DNA of 64,000 bases from Gnetum montanum. Lineage: Eukaryota > Streptophyta > Gnetopsida > Gnetales > Gnetaceae. Below are positions 36,213 through 47,344 of this stretch, in pieces. The stretch's first letter is position 1. The number at the start of each line of letters is the position of its first letter. The DNA lies in contig MNCI01013723.1 of the NCBI GenBank assembly GCA_015680685.1, positions 443,106 through 507,105 of the forward strand, given 5' to 3'. The notes below the pieces were generated by a model. The model ran no database searches. It worked only from the letters and a program-made list of their open reading frames with translations, and was not told the origin of the DNA. A program made the position numbers and the translations under genes.

Positions 36213-37122
36213 TGATTAGCAACGAGTGTATCCTATTCCCAACCATACAAATCATAAGTGTCCACTAGTAATCCAGTTGAATTCTGTGGACTTAGTTCCT
36301 AAATTCATCTATAGATAAAGATTGTGAACCTAAGGGTTATGTGATCATTATCTTTCTAACTCTCGCTTGTGTATGCTCTTACGTATGGCTAAGTGTGAAT
36401 TAAGGCATATGATATTTGTTTTTATTTATATTTTTATACATTTTTATCTTAAGTACTATGTGAAAAGATGAATAATTGACAATTAACTATTTGAACTATC
36501 TAATGGTTCTAAAGGCTAACTATCCTAACATAAGCATCAATACCTGCTTATTGTACACATCCCAAACTTGCATTAATGCTACTAGGTTACCAAGTAATGA
36601 TTACTAATTATACCAAATGATCACCGTTGGGATTACCAAGTGTTATATGGTATGCTCAAAGTGGTCATACTTATGTATTCATGAGTAATTTCTTTAATTA
36701 TTATGACATGGAATGTAAAATGCATTTAAAATAAAGTGTTGTTTAAGAAAGATTAATCTAATCCAAGTGCTACAATAATTGCCAGAAATCTTAACTTTAC
36801 TGTCATTCACACCAATGCGTTTAGGTACATGATGCTTGAATAAAGTTCTATACAATCTCTTTCATTCACACAGTGGGTACTCATAGGAAAAATATTCTAA
36901 CTCTAGAAACAACAAACTACAAGGGCTCTACTACACTATGGACATAATGTGTCATAAATGTGGTTGGTATGTGCATTTATATAGGTTTGACTACATCAAC
37001 ATCAACACATCTACATCAATGCATGTCACCATGGACTAGTGGGGATACCTTGGTGAGGCTACATCAACGGGGCTACTTTGACGCATGCTCGTCGATGCAG
37101 CTAATCGAACTAGACTTCATCA
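36213..37122 (-). repeat. 5' LTR of C
   Basis: About 910 bp; sense ends TGATGAAGTC and ...GCTAATCA. The TATA box, sense CCTATATAAATGCAC, is at 36,971-36,985. The U3 (36,990-37,100) has GATG-rich units including GTCGATGCAG. TTGGTAAYCC repeats lie at 36,580-36,640. It is longer than the 3' LTR by about 110 bp, all in U3. Confidence 0.85.
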
Positions 37123-37180
37123 CCAACTTTGGGTCTAGACTACGCATGTCACTATATCCTCAAGAAAAAATTAGGATGGT
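37123..37180 (-). pseudogene. pol: D pol fragment between elements C and F
   Basis: Only about 58 bp of D survive here, squeezed between C and F. On the minus strand they read as the stretch that precedes RT in gypsy elements: IFS, a stop (probably from TGG), then GYSDMRSLDPKL, comparable to the usual FAWxYxDMPGLDP motif. The first five bases (CCAAC, 37,123-37,127) pair with CCAAT at 23,766-23,770 as C's target-site duplication. This places the two sides as one interrupted gene. Confidence 0.7.
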
Positions 37181-38905
37181 TGTACCGTCCGAAATTGTCG
37201 GTGAGAGGCTAGAATGAACAAACACCGAGAGATTTACGGATGAAACAATAAGACCCTACCTTCACCCAAGGGCCTGCTGGAAAAACAACGAAGGAAGAGT
37301 GCCTTGAATGGTCCACACGCGGATCAAACGAGGACTTCCCCAAACATACGCAATCGTGGCATGTTGGGTTATATGTAAATGAATGCAGAAAAAGACTGAA
37401 CGTAAACAAATGAAAACGTTTAAAAAATGAAAACAGAAAAATGTGAACAAAAAAAATAATGTAAACTACACAAATCTGGGAAATAATGTAAACTATTTAT
37501 ATTGATAAACAATTAAAATGTGCACTGGTCATAACGCAGTTGTGGATTGGTTACAAGGCAGACATTTAGCCCTGATGGATGAGAACGGATGCTAGGAAGA
37601 TGCAGGTTTTGAATTGTAGGTGTACGACGTCCAAGTCTGTATGCAGCCCCAGCCTGTGAGATTGATGCTCAGATTTCTTAAGTGTGTGAGATTCAGATTT
37701 TCCCCCTTTGATCTAGTGGAAAAATAGGAGAGTTATACAATTTTAGGTGTGAGATTCGAATCTGGGAGAAGATCAGCGGCTGTAGGGTAAGAAAACTTTG
37801 GATCGGGTGACAAGTGTATGCGTTGACCAGATGCACGAAATGTTACAACGTACAACATACAGCATGACCAAGATCTCTTACGCTAATGTGTGTAATCCAC
37901 AGCGTAAGGGCTTGATACGCTGAAAAAATGCAAAATGTACAAAGAATGTTAAAGTACAAGAGTGGATCTGGATGTCTGGCCTTCGGATCTGCAGATATAT
38001 GCTATTTTTGCTTCGCCAAGACCTCCAACATGCGTGGATCTGGCTCTGATGTGTGCGCAGCCTGTTCTGGCATCAGCGTCAGCGTCTAGCACCAGCGTCA
38101 GCGTCAGCGTCAGCGTTAGTGTCAGTGTCAACGTCAACGTCAACATCAACATCAACGTCAATGTCAATGTCAGCGTCAGTGTTAGTGTCAGCATCAACGT
38201 CAGCATCAGCATCAGTGTTAGCATCAGCGTCAACGTCAGTGTCAACGTCAGCGTCAACGTCAGTGTTAGCGTCACTAACAACATATGACCTAAAAATAGT
38301 GCATTTTGAGCCTTTTTCTGACTATGAGACCAGTTTTCAGAGTGGATCTGCATGCTATGGGTCATGAGGGTTCTGTGTGCCAATTTTGAGCTGATTTGGA
38401 TGTCGTTTTGGCTTTATTTTGGGGCTCCAAAAATTGGTGACGCTAAGCCTTACGTTGAGCAGCGTAAGAAAAGTAACCCCAGCGTCACCAAGCCAAAGTG
38501 GCACATTTAAGGACCAAATATTGATTTTATGGAGGCTAGGACTTGCTGGGGACCTTGGTGAAGGTCATGGGGGGTCTCTATGCTTGATTTCGGCATGTTT
38601 TGGCTCAATTTCGGGGCTCCAAAAGTTGGTGATGTTGAGCAGCGTTTGAAAATGTAGCCAACTTATACTTAGCCAAAACCAAGCATTTTGAGCTCGAAAC
38701 TTTTGATTTTGGATGTTAAAAGTTGGTGCAGTCACCTATGGGCCTCGGGGGAACCTTGCTTGCTCCATTGCTCACTTCATTGTATATCATTTCATGTCGT
38801 TTTAGAGGCTCTCAAGTTTGGTCATGCTGTAATCATGTTGGGCAGCAGCATGACTTAGCTTAATTCTTGTCTAAAAGTGTTAGGCCAAAATTTTGTGGTA
38901 TTTCA
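37181..38905 (-). repeat. 3' LTR of F (sense orientation)
   Basis: About 1,725 bp, TGTACCGTCCGAAATTGTCG...GGTATTTCA. It is longer than its mate, mostly because its hexamer array (38,071-38,275) has about 14 more units. Confidence 0.9.
38071..38275. repeat. Hexamer array GTCAGC/GTCAAC in F 3' LTR
   Basis: About 34 units of GTCAGC, GTCAAC and one-base variants (GTTAGT, ATCAGC). The period of six keeps several frames open on both strands as dipeptide repeats, which explains the long but meaningless frames here. Confidence 0.95.
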
Positions 38906-39231
38906 TTGGTCCCTCTTTGTTGACGCTTGGAGGAATCTACCCGAGAGGCATCGAGAAAGACGTACAAAACACCACGAGCAACTGGGTATCAAGCATTGTT
39001 CTTTAGCATTTGGCCAAATGTCGTCGCACCGTGTTCAGAAGTACATGGGACCGGGAAATGAGGTCTTGAGGTGTATAGGGAGAAGGTTTGTAACTGTGAG
39101 ATCAGGGATTGATGAAGGGATGGTTTTATTTAACTGTGGGAAGAGGAATGCTCTTGTGTGAACAGATCATGTTGGTCCTTGTCAATAGCCAATATCTAGT
39201 GGACTTGGGACCAAGGCATGGGATGTGTGTC

Positions 39232-39400
39232 CTTTGGAGGAACGAGACTCTTGTATCCTACTTAAGAGGACTCGTTGTCACAACCAAAGCCACGTGATGA
39301 GGTGGTGCATTCTTTGGAGAAACAGGACCCTTGTTGAGTGTCAAAGGGAACTCGTTGTCCAACAGCCAAAGCCACGCAATGGGATGCAACATGATTTTTT
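39232..39400. repeat. 80-bp tandem duplication in F
   Basis: Two copies (from 39,232 and 39,312) of a unit beginning CTTTGGAG and including GGACTCGTTGTC and CCAAAGCCACG; a possible third partial copy begins near 39,390. Confidence 0.75.
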
Positions 39401-40034
39401 GAGACACGAGTGTTTTCTTCAAGATAAGTACCTTCCCACCTGGGGCTTGTATGGGAAGCGCCAAGAGTCTTGTGATGGATTTTGCTCTTTGATTTTTTTT
39501 TCTCTCTTTTTTTAGCAGAGCTCTCTGTCAATGTTATACTTGTGTTCGTGTGCTTATATCTGTTTCATGTGTTGTGCTGTGTGTTGCAACTGCTTTGAGA
39601 GTTACAGTGGGCAACCATGTGTTCAGAGTTTTGGGGTGACGGGAAATGTAACTGAACAGGGTAGAGAGAACATGCTAGGGAATGAGGGACATTTGGGGAA
39701 CTGGGAATGTACTTGTGAACGGTTTGATTAACCTGGTTACATGCATCAGGAACAATGTGGTACCTCGTTGTTGTGATGAAGTGCATCCGTGTACGAACAC
39801 CTCTAGGTGTCATCCTGCAAACACAACTCCAATAAGACAAGAAAACCACGACTGAATAAGTTAGCTTAACACTTTAAACATGGATGCAACTGATGTGATG
39901 GAGACACCACGTGCAACAACAGGCAAACAAAATTGAGCAGTAGTAATGTTGTCAGAGTCCATGTGATGAATTCATGCAACGGGTTGATGAAGACATGCCA
40001 TTTGATTACAGCAACGGATTCGTAGGCCAGTGAA

Positions 40035-40570
40035 GAAGTTGCCAGTTTATAGTCCTGGCGGACTGTCGTGGTTAGTTTTACGTTATAACCCGTTGGACGT
40101 TGCCAGTTTATCATCGTAGCGGACGATGCAATGCTAGTTTATAGTCGTGGCGGACTATGGAGAGGCGAGCTAGTTTATAGTCTTAGCAGACTCTGGCAGA
40201 TGAGAGCGTGGTAGTTTATTGTCATTCTGGATGATCTGTGATATTAATTTAACGTCATGATGCTTGGACGAATCTGTGGTATCAGTTTACTGTTGTGATT
40301 CCAGGATGAGTCTGTGGTATTAGTTTATCGTCATGATGCTAGGACGAATCTATGGATGCATGCACGTACATCTAGGTGATCCTGCAAAAGAAGAAACTAG
40401 AGAACACAATGTAAGTAGTAAGTGCTAAAAACAGAACCTAAATATGCAAGAAAAATAGAAAACAATGCAAAAAGCGGTAGTTTATGGCCTTTTCGGGTTG
40501 TGCGTGGTAGTTTAAGGCCTAGTGGGCCATGGATGGCAATTTAAGGCCGTACCGGGCCATGGATGGGTGT
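40035..40570. repeat. AGTTTAnxGTCxTxGCGGAC-type repeats in F
   Basis: About eleven degenerate units of 28-38 bp, beginning (C/T)AGTTTA and usually continuing with GTCGTGGCGGAC or a variant. Units are at about 40,038, 40,097, 40,132, 40,168, 40,208, 40,244, 40,283, 40,317, 40,474, 40,505 and 40,537. The same word occurs four times inside gag at 44,845-45,030. Confidence 0.8.
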
Positions 40571-41557
40571 ACAAGAATTTTGAAAAGATTTTTTTATTTT
40601 ATATTTTATTTTTATATATATTTTTTATTTTAAAGTTTAAGGTTTGGGCATTGATAAAAGAAAAAGGGTCAACATAAACAAAATAACAAAGAATAACTTT
40701 ATGTATTTTACTTTATCTTTAGAAGGTTTTATAGTTTGGTGTTACCCAAAGGGGTCAGCGTAATTAAGAGTAAATATTTTATTTTATTTTATTTTTCTAT
40801 TTTAGAGTTTTTAGATGATTTAAAATATTATTTGGAAAAATAAGAGAGAAACCCAAAACAGTAGCACGGCGTAGGTGAAAGACCAGCATCCAAATTGCTT
40901 TCTTTTCTAAGCAATCAGGATTGAGAGAGAGCAATGGAAAAGATACAATCCACTGAGAATGAAAAGCAAAGCAAGGGAGAAGGAGAAATTAAACCACAGA
41001 GGCAGTTGATGAGACAAAATTGAAATGCCATAGCTGATTGGGAATAGCGTTCCATGCCGACATAATCAAGTGCACCCCTTCGCTGATCGTCCCTACACTC
41101 ACAGCCATAGCTAGGGCATTATCTACGGGATCGTTCATGGAAGTGAAAGCATCACCCATGTCGTCAGTGCGATTTCACAGGGCTTTGCTCTGATCCTGCA
41201 TGTCCTTCAACGCCTCGGCCTTCACAATATTGCCTGAGCCCCGGCAAAGGATGAGGTTGGAATACTCTCTGAGTAAAATTTGAGATGTTTAGTAACTGTT
41301 TCAAAAATTACGTTAATATCCCTTAGGGTATTATCAAATTTCCCACGCAGTTTATACTCAGCATAAATAATCTTAAAGATTGGCCTCCAAGATATTGTGT
41401 TCTTGCCAAGATTGCCCTCACGTGGCAATCTTGGCGAGGCCTAGAACTGTGTATATTGTTCTGTCCATGGCGAGATTATTTGCGCAAGATTCGTGTTTCG
41501 TGCCTCAAAGTTAAAGAGTATATATTGCTGGCATGAGCAACATACGGCATGCCCACA

Positions 41558-41690
41558 GGCAGCGTGAGTTAGCCGCCATTGCTTGGCAGCGTGAGCTAGC
41601 TGCCATGTCCTGGCAGCGTGAGTTAGCCGCCACGCCTTGGTAGCGTGAGTTAGCCGCCATTGCAGCATGAGTAACCCACTTTTGGCAGCG
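41558..41690. repeat. 27-bp tandem repeat, 4-5 copies
   Basis: Units start at 41,558, 41,585, 41,612, 41,639 and a worn one near 41,664: GGCAGCGTGAGTTAGCCGCC plus about 7 variable bases. Confidence 0.92.
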
Positions 41691-42633
41691 GGATGAGACG
41701 GATCACAGAAAACGAGGGAGTAAAATAAACATTATGGTAAGCGAAGGCCGAAGGGGCAAGTATGGGTCAAACAGAAATCAGGTTTTGGACAGGGCGTGCC
41801 AGGAAAACATTGCATGTGCGTGGATCGGCCTGCCATTGGGAGCGCCAAAGGTTTTACGATGACTCGCACATTCACGCGTGTTTATTTTTCATTGCTGGTT
41901 TTTTGCTCTTTTCCTTTTATATTTCTGCTGAAAACAGAAAAGACAAAATAGGGTCATCGTCGTGAGTCCTGAGTCATGAACATGATGATGGACGGATGCT
42001 TGTTCAACTATTTTAAAAATCTGTTTACGCTGGAATCAAAGAGGCCATGAAACAGAAACAGATGCTGGAGCTATGGCCAGCGTATCAGAAAAAAGCCAGA
42101 GCAATCAGGTCACAGGCGCTGGACACAGTATACGGGTTATCGGATACAAAAATGCTCCAGTTCACTGTACTCCAGTTCAAGGGCTATGGGTACAGTTTAT
42201 GGTATCCATTGCCCTCTCATCTGTCATCATGTTCAAAAATGGGCTTACTGTATCCATTGCCTTACCAATGGATACAATCCATGTGTCTGTACAGTAAACA
42301 CGATAGAAATAAAATGCCACGCAGATATTTGGCCGACCTGGGATTGGCAGGATCGTTTCCTTTAGAGATTGGGTATGTTTCAGCACTACGAGTGATTCGG
42401 GCTTCTTTACCGGTGTGAGTGTGCTTTGGCCTTCACCCCACAACCAGCGTGGGTTTTCTTTGGTCCCCAACAGCGTGAGTTTATTTTTTACTATAGCTTG
42501 CGAGTGCCTGATTTCAATTTGCAGCGTGAGCGTGAGTTGTTGTTCACATGCAGCGTGAGTGTTTTCTCCATTCTCACAGCGTGGATTACTTTTGTTTACT
42601 GGGTGAGTTCGTTTACTTCATTTACTTGACAGT

Positions 42634-42781
42634 GTATTTTGGTGCAAAACTTAAGAGTGAATTACTCCGTATTTTGGTGCAAAACTTAAGAGTGAATTAC
42701 TCCGTATTTTGGTATTTTGGTGCAAAACTTAAGAGTGAATTACTCCGTATTTTGGTGCAAAACTTAAGAGTGAATTACTCC
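42634..42781. repeat. 35-bp tandem repeat, 4 nearly identical copies
   Basis: Units start at 42,634, 42,669, 42,712 and 42,747 with GTATTTTGGTGCAAAACTTA..., with only an 8-bp internal duplication before the third. Much less diverged than F's LTR pair, so it expanded or was homogenised recently. Confidence 0.95.
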
Positions 42782-43480
42782 CCCTAAGTTGCATCATGAA
42801 CGTACCTTATTATTGGAGTGAATAGCACATGTGGGCGTCCGTGTTTGTGACCATAGCGTGAGTTGGGCTTTATTTTTTTTTTTCATGTTAGTTATCTTGT
42901 ATATTTATGTTTTGTTGATGGTTACTTTCATTTGTGTGGTTTACAAATTTTAATTTACTTACCTAGGATTTTTTTTTGGTGCAAGGACATGTTGATGAAG
43001 AGGCTGGCCCCAGCAGAGCGGGACTCGATGATGCAGAGGAGTTTGGAGACCACGCTCTTCCTAGCACTGATGTTTAATTTAACTTGTCATTGTTGTTAGG
43101 TTAAATATTTTTTGTTGTGTTGAAAATTTGTGGATTGTATGAAAGCGAATGTGTGATACAATGTAAACATTTGAAATTATTCATTTATACCTTGATATAT
43201 GTAAATTTTTTTTTTTTGCTATTTTTATGTTATTCAAACTTTTGATAAACAGAAGCGTAAACACAAAAGATTTTTTTATTATTATTATATTTTCTTATTT
43301 TTGTTTTATATAATTTTTGTTGTTGTTTTAATTGTTTGTAAATATAAATATGAATGTAATTGAAATGATAACAGTGTAGAAGAAATGTAAGGGGAATAGT
43401 AATTTGTAGAGCAAGGATGTAACTATGCATGCAGACAAAAAATGTAATTTTAAGGAAATGGAAACATAACTGGTTCTAGT

Positions 43481-44446
43481 TTAAGGATTTTTTGGGCCAC
43501 ATGCAAACGCACAAGCTAGTACAATGCAAACTAAGGTGATGTATGCACAACGAACAAGGGTAAAGAGTGGGCGGGAATTAGACGTGTTTTTGGCAATAGG
43601 GGAGCCTTGATCGTGTGGTTGTTTCCTAACTGGATGTGGTTTTGGAAGCGTTTTAGGCTTACGCTCCGTTGGGAGGCTTATGGTTTTCGCCACTCGTTCA
43701 GGTGTTTTAGCTCTAAATACTATGTCAGTTGCCACTCGTTCGGGTGTTTTGGCTCTATGTGTTGTGTTTGTTGCCATGTGTGTTGCATCAAGAGGCTCCT
43801 CTTTTAAGACTTGTGACATGTCTATGTTGTGGTCAACCTGAAAGGGAGTGTTGTCACCATGTATAATGACTTGTCCACCTTCGTATGGAAGGCGGATTTC
43901 TTGATGTATCGGTGAGTAAATGGCCCGTTGTTGGGCTAGCCAAGGTTTGCTAAGAATCATATTGAAACTTGGCATCTCTTCTATGACAGTGAACTCCGCG
44001 CTGGTGGGGAATTGCTCTCCTGCCACAAAGGCTAAGTTGATTGTGCCCTTAACTATGACATGTGATACATTGAAGGATTTTAAACACGTGGTTTTCATTG
44101 GCATGATCTCATCCGCCATGCCTAGTTTGTCGATGACGGAGTATAAAGCTACGTTTGTTGCCGCACTGTCATCAACGTGCACTCTACGAATGGTACATTG
44201 TCCAACACGTATGCTAATCGATAATGGAGCTGTTGTGACCTCCTCTCATTCGGGGTTGACTTTAACTGCATCGTCTTGGAAGGCTAAGGTGTTTGAACCC
44301 AATCCATGTGGTGTGTGTTGTGAAATTATTGCACAGATGGATTCCATGTTAGCAGGGATGTCCTCTGTAACAGGAATGGATGCTAACGTTTGTGCTAAGA
44401 CTTCGCGATGAGCCGATGATGTCATGACCAGGTCGTACAAGCTCAT
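43481..44446 (-). pseudogene. F protease region
   Basis: In the same frame as gag. It begins MSLYDLVMTSSAHREVLAQT (44,446), with one TGA near 44,247, then the active-site strand VHVDDSAATNVALYSVIDKL (from about 44,184), a normal flap region, FNMILSKPWLAQQRAIYSPI and IHQEIRLPYEGGQVIIHGD, the usual close of this gypsy protease. The catalytic triplet reads D-S-A rather than D-S/T-G. A K/P-rich tail ends at 43,481, with no RT following. The D version (51,214-51,929) is related but more decayed. Confidence 0.82.
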
Positions 44447-47020
44447 GGTTGTGTTCTTTTATTTGAGCGTTTATTTCACCTGGGCCAATGTAGCTACAAA
44501 GTCCGTGTTATTTGTCGTTGTGTTGGTTGCCTCTGTATGGGTTAAGGGCTTGGGCCTAGTTTGTTTGGGATTAGGGGTAGGGCCCCCAGCGTTTGGTTGT
44601 TGTATACTAGGTGTGGCCTTTGTTTGGGCTATGGGTGTTATTCATTGTTCATTCATCCTCTTTTGTTGCCATTTGGTTTGCTTACCTGTGTTGCCTACGT
44701 TTGGGCTGTGGGTAGGTGAGGGGCCACAGTGTGGTGGCACCTTTATGACAAATGGTACTTTAGGAGGTGTCGTTGTTGTTTGACTAGCTTGTTGTGGCAC
44801 CTTGATGACGAAAGGTTTCTTTACGGTTGTGGTCGGTGCCTCATGCCAGTTTAACATCTTAGCGGACGATTGCAGGGATGCTTGCTAGTTTAACGTCTTA
44901 GCGGACGATGACGCTTCCTTCTAGTTTAATGTCTTAGCAGACGATTGTGGTGGTACCTTGACCACAAAGGGTGTCTTTGATGCTCGGGATTGCATTGAAT
45001 CTTGCCAGTTTAAAGTCTTAGCGGATGTTTGCGGTGGTACTTTGACCATGAAAGGTGTCTTCAGTGCTCTAGGTGGCACCTTAATGACAACGGGAGGCCT
45101 CTTGCTTGTGGAGGCAGAGGGGATTGTTACCTTGCTGAGAGGAACATGGATTACAAAAGGTTGCCGTGTAGGTTTGGGCTTGCTTCCTATGCTAATGGAG
45201 TTTATGACATAAGGAGCATCGTCTGTGCTAGGTTGATTCAGGGTGCTAACATTCAGTTGGCCCCGTTCTATCATTGCTTGTAGATCATCCTGTAACGCAT
45301 GACAGGTGTTGGTGTTGTGACCGGACATCTGGTGGTAGTGACAAAATTGGTCTAACTTGAAATGTCGTTGAACCAGGGGCTCGTTTGGCGTTGCTAAGGT
45401 GGGGTTCTTTAGTAGCTCACAGTACCTATCGTGTCTTTGGCGGGCATTCTCTGCTACTTGTTTGTATTGGATTTTCCCGGCTTGGAGGAGTTTCTCTAGT
45501 AGTTTAGAAGGTCGTGGGGGTAGTGGCATATACTTAGAGCGAACCTTACGCTGAAAGTTGGGTTTTGGGGTGGCCCCTATCATTGCAAGCAGGTTGGTAT
45601 TAGTGTTTGTTGTTTTTGTGCTTATGGCTACAGTTTCCATTATTGTCTTTTGTTTGGCAACGTGTTGGTTCTTGTAAGCCACATAGGCGGGATCATTGCT
45701 GGTTTGTGCAGCTTGTTCTATGTTCTTGATCTGTGTGAAGGCTTGGCTCAACGTTTGAGCACTTAGGTAGTATAGTTTTGACTTAACAAAGTCATTCACA
45801 GCTCCCTTCAGAATCGTAAGAAAATACGTTTCAAGGATGGGCTCATGAAGTTTGTTAAGGGTTGCACTCCATCGTTGGATGAACTTTTGCACAGGCTCAA
45901 GTGGTGCTTGTTTCACCTGTATCAGAGTGTCTAGTGTTGCTTCAGGCTTCAAGTTGTACTTAAATCTAGTAACAAACTGGTGTAACAGATCCTCAAGAGA
46001 GGATATGAAGTTACATGGCAGGGCTTGGTACCAATCAAGGGCTACACCCGTTAAGGACATAGCGAACACGCGCAAAATTACGTGGGGCCAAGCTCGAAGT
46101 AATAAAGTTTCTAATTGAAACATGACTAAGTGAGCATTCGAATCTCCCTTTCCATTGTACTTGGTTAACTAAGGTAGTGTGATTCCCTTGGGTAAAGCTA
46201 ATGGTGGCACTGAAGAGCTAATTGGATCATCTTGGTAGAAGTCCAGTACTTTAACTGCTTCAGTGTTAGCAGTTTTGAGATGCTTTACCTCATCAGCTAA
46301 CGCTTGCATCCATTGTTTTGCTTCTGCCCACTCTTGAGCGGTAGGCAAATTAGTTGGTTGGGGAGATTGTTGGGTTGTCATTTGTTGCTGTGGAAAAACG
46401 CTCAGAGTTGTGGTTGCGGGGTGTGGCGTGTTGAAGTGAGTGGGTTGTTGAACAAGGGGTATGGTTCCTTGCCTAGCCACAAATTGTGAAGTGACACCCT
46501 AGATGTGCAAAGTTGAAGTGATGAAAGGGGCCCCATGTGTTTGCACGTGCGGTATATATTGGGTGGAGGTGGACATGGGTAGTCCATGTCGGGACACCGG
46601 TGCTTGTGTGTTTGTTGGCACTTGGTGAGTGGCCGTCTATCCCATGCGAGGGTAGAATGATGAGTTCACGTAGGCATGGGTAGTGAGGGTGTAATACGAA
46701 TCCTCGTGTTCATATTGTGTCACGAAGTCATCTTCCTCATCTTGGTTTTGGGGCTCCTCAATGGGTCGCTGTGAGTTTTGGTTCCTTGCCATAAGGAGCT
46801 GGGAGATGAGTCTGTGTTGAGGTTTAGAAAGGGGGATGATATCATATATAGAGGGAGTGAATTCATGACCCCCCATGTATATGCACTCGAAGTTTCGTTT
46901 TGCCTCCTGTTCTGTGGTGTCAAGGGGAAGGTTGGCCTAAATCTTCACACAAATAAATTTTTACTGTTCCTGTGTGAGGATTATGAAGGTGCGTGCATTG
47001 GAGTTCTGAGATGACTCCAT
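44447..47020 (-). pseudogene. gag: F gag, one frame with premature stops only
   Basis: Start ATG at 47,020 (MESSQNSNARTF). An acidic, Q/P-rich N-terminal part follows, with DEEDDFVTQYEHEDSYYTLT near 46,735 and EAKQWMQALADEVKHLKTA near 46,320. The capsid (46,160-45,700) has LTKYNGKGDSNAHLV, MSLTGVALDWYQALP and SLEDLLHQFVTRFKY. A zinc-knuckle-like FCHYHQMSGHNTNTCHALQ is at about 45,345-45,290. The C-terminal tail repeats the motif PFVxKVPPQ and the word SSAKTLN(W). All open pieces from 47,020 to 43,481 share one reading frame, so no net indel has occurred. Nine or so in-frame stops are TAG, TAA or TGA explainable as C-to-T or G-to-A changes of CAG, CAA, CGA or TGG. Confidence 0.85.
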
Positions 47021-47099
47021 GGTGATGTGTGACGGGGCAACGAGTGTGTTTCGGGCTAAGTGTGCAGCATGTGTAGCATATGGTCAGGGCTGAGTGTGC

Positions 47100-47320
47100 A
47101 GCGTGACCAGTGTGCAGCATATGCAAAACTACAGCATGTGAAATCTACAGCGTGTGAAATTTAAGTTGCCAAAAATTTTCTAAGTGTAAAACTGCAGCGT
47201 GAGAAAACTGCAGCATGAGCAAACTGCAACGTGAGTAAACTACAGCGTGAGTAAGCTACAACATAAACTACAACGTGAGCACACTGTAGCGTAAACTGCA
47301 GCGTGAGCAAACTGTGGCAA
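47100..47320. repeat. Array of AAACTGCAGCGTGAG units
   Basis: About twelve degenerate units of 15-16 bp centred on CAGCGTGAG. The same nonamer recurs at 41,560-41,660 and 42,470-42,580 in the 3' part of F. Confidence 0.85.
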
Positions 47321-47344
47321 AAATATGGCTAAGTGTTGAACAGT

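Larger units (their letters stand above)
23771..37122 (-). mobile_element. Element C: full-length Athila-like retrotransposon
   Basis: The only element of its family seen end to end: 13.35 kb, minus strand. Sense order is 5' LTR (37,122-36,213), PBS, gag, protease, RT/RNase H, integrase, conserved block, U3-like block, 3' ORF, polypurine region, 3' LTR (about 24,568-23,771). The target-site duplication is CCAAT (23,766-23,770) and CCAAC (37,123-37,127). It interrupts D's pol between LDPKL and the RT N-terminus. All its genes carry stops, so it cannot move on its own. Confidence 0.88.
38906..43480 (-). other. F 3' non-coding region (4.6 kb)
   Basis: Between the protease stop and the 3' LTR. 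I find no RT, integrase or other known motif on either strand. It consists of patches of short repeats, listed separately at 39,232, 40,035, 41,558 and 42,634, joined by unique sequence. AT-rich runs lie at 40,575-40,860 and 43,190-43,340. Several open frames of 60-120 codons show no recognisable content and are treated as chance. Confidence 0.6.

Noticed and set aside
37949-38383. 144-codon frame with long LT repeats, and facing frames with VS/VN repeats
   Set aside because: Product of the GTCAGC/GTCAAC hexamer array in F's LTR; the period of six keeps frames open on both strands. Not genes.
42047-42470. Overlapping plus and minus frames of 70-120 codons in F's 3' region
   Set aside because: No motif, no conservation with another copy in the window; sequence with few stop codons because of higher GC.
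43920-44411. 163-codon plus-strand frame opposite F protease
   Set aside because: Shadow of the real minus-strand frame, which carries the protease motifs.
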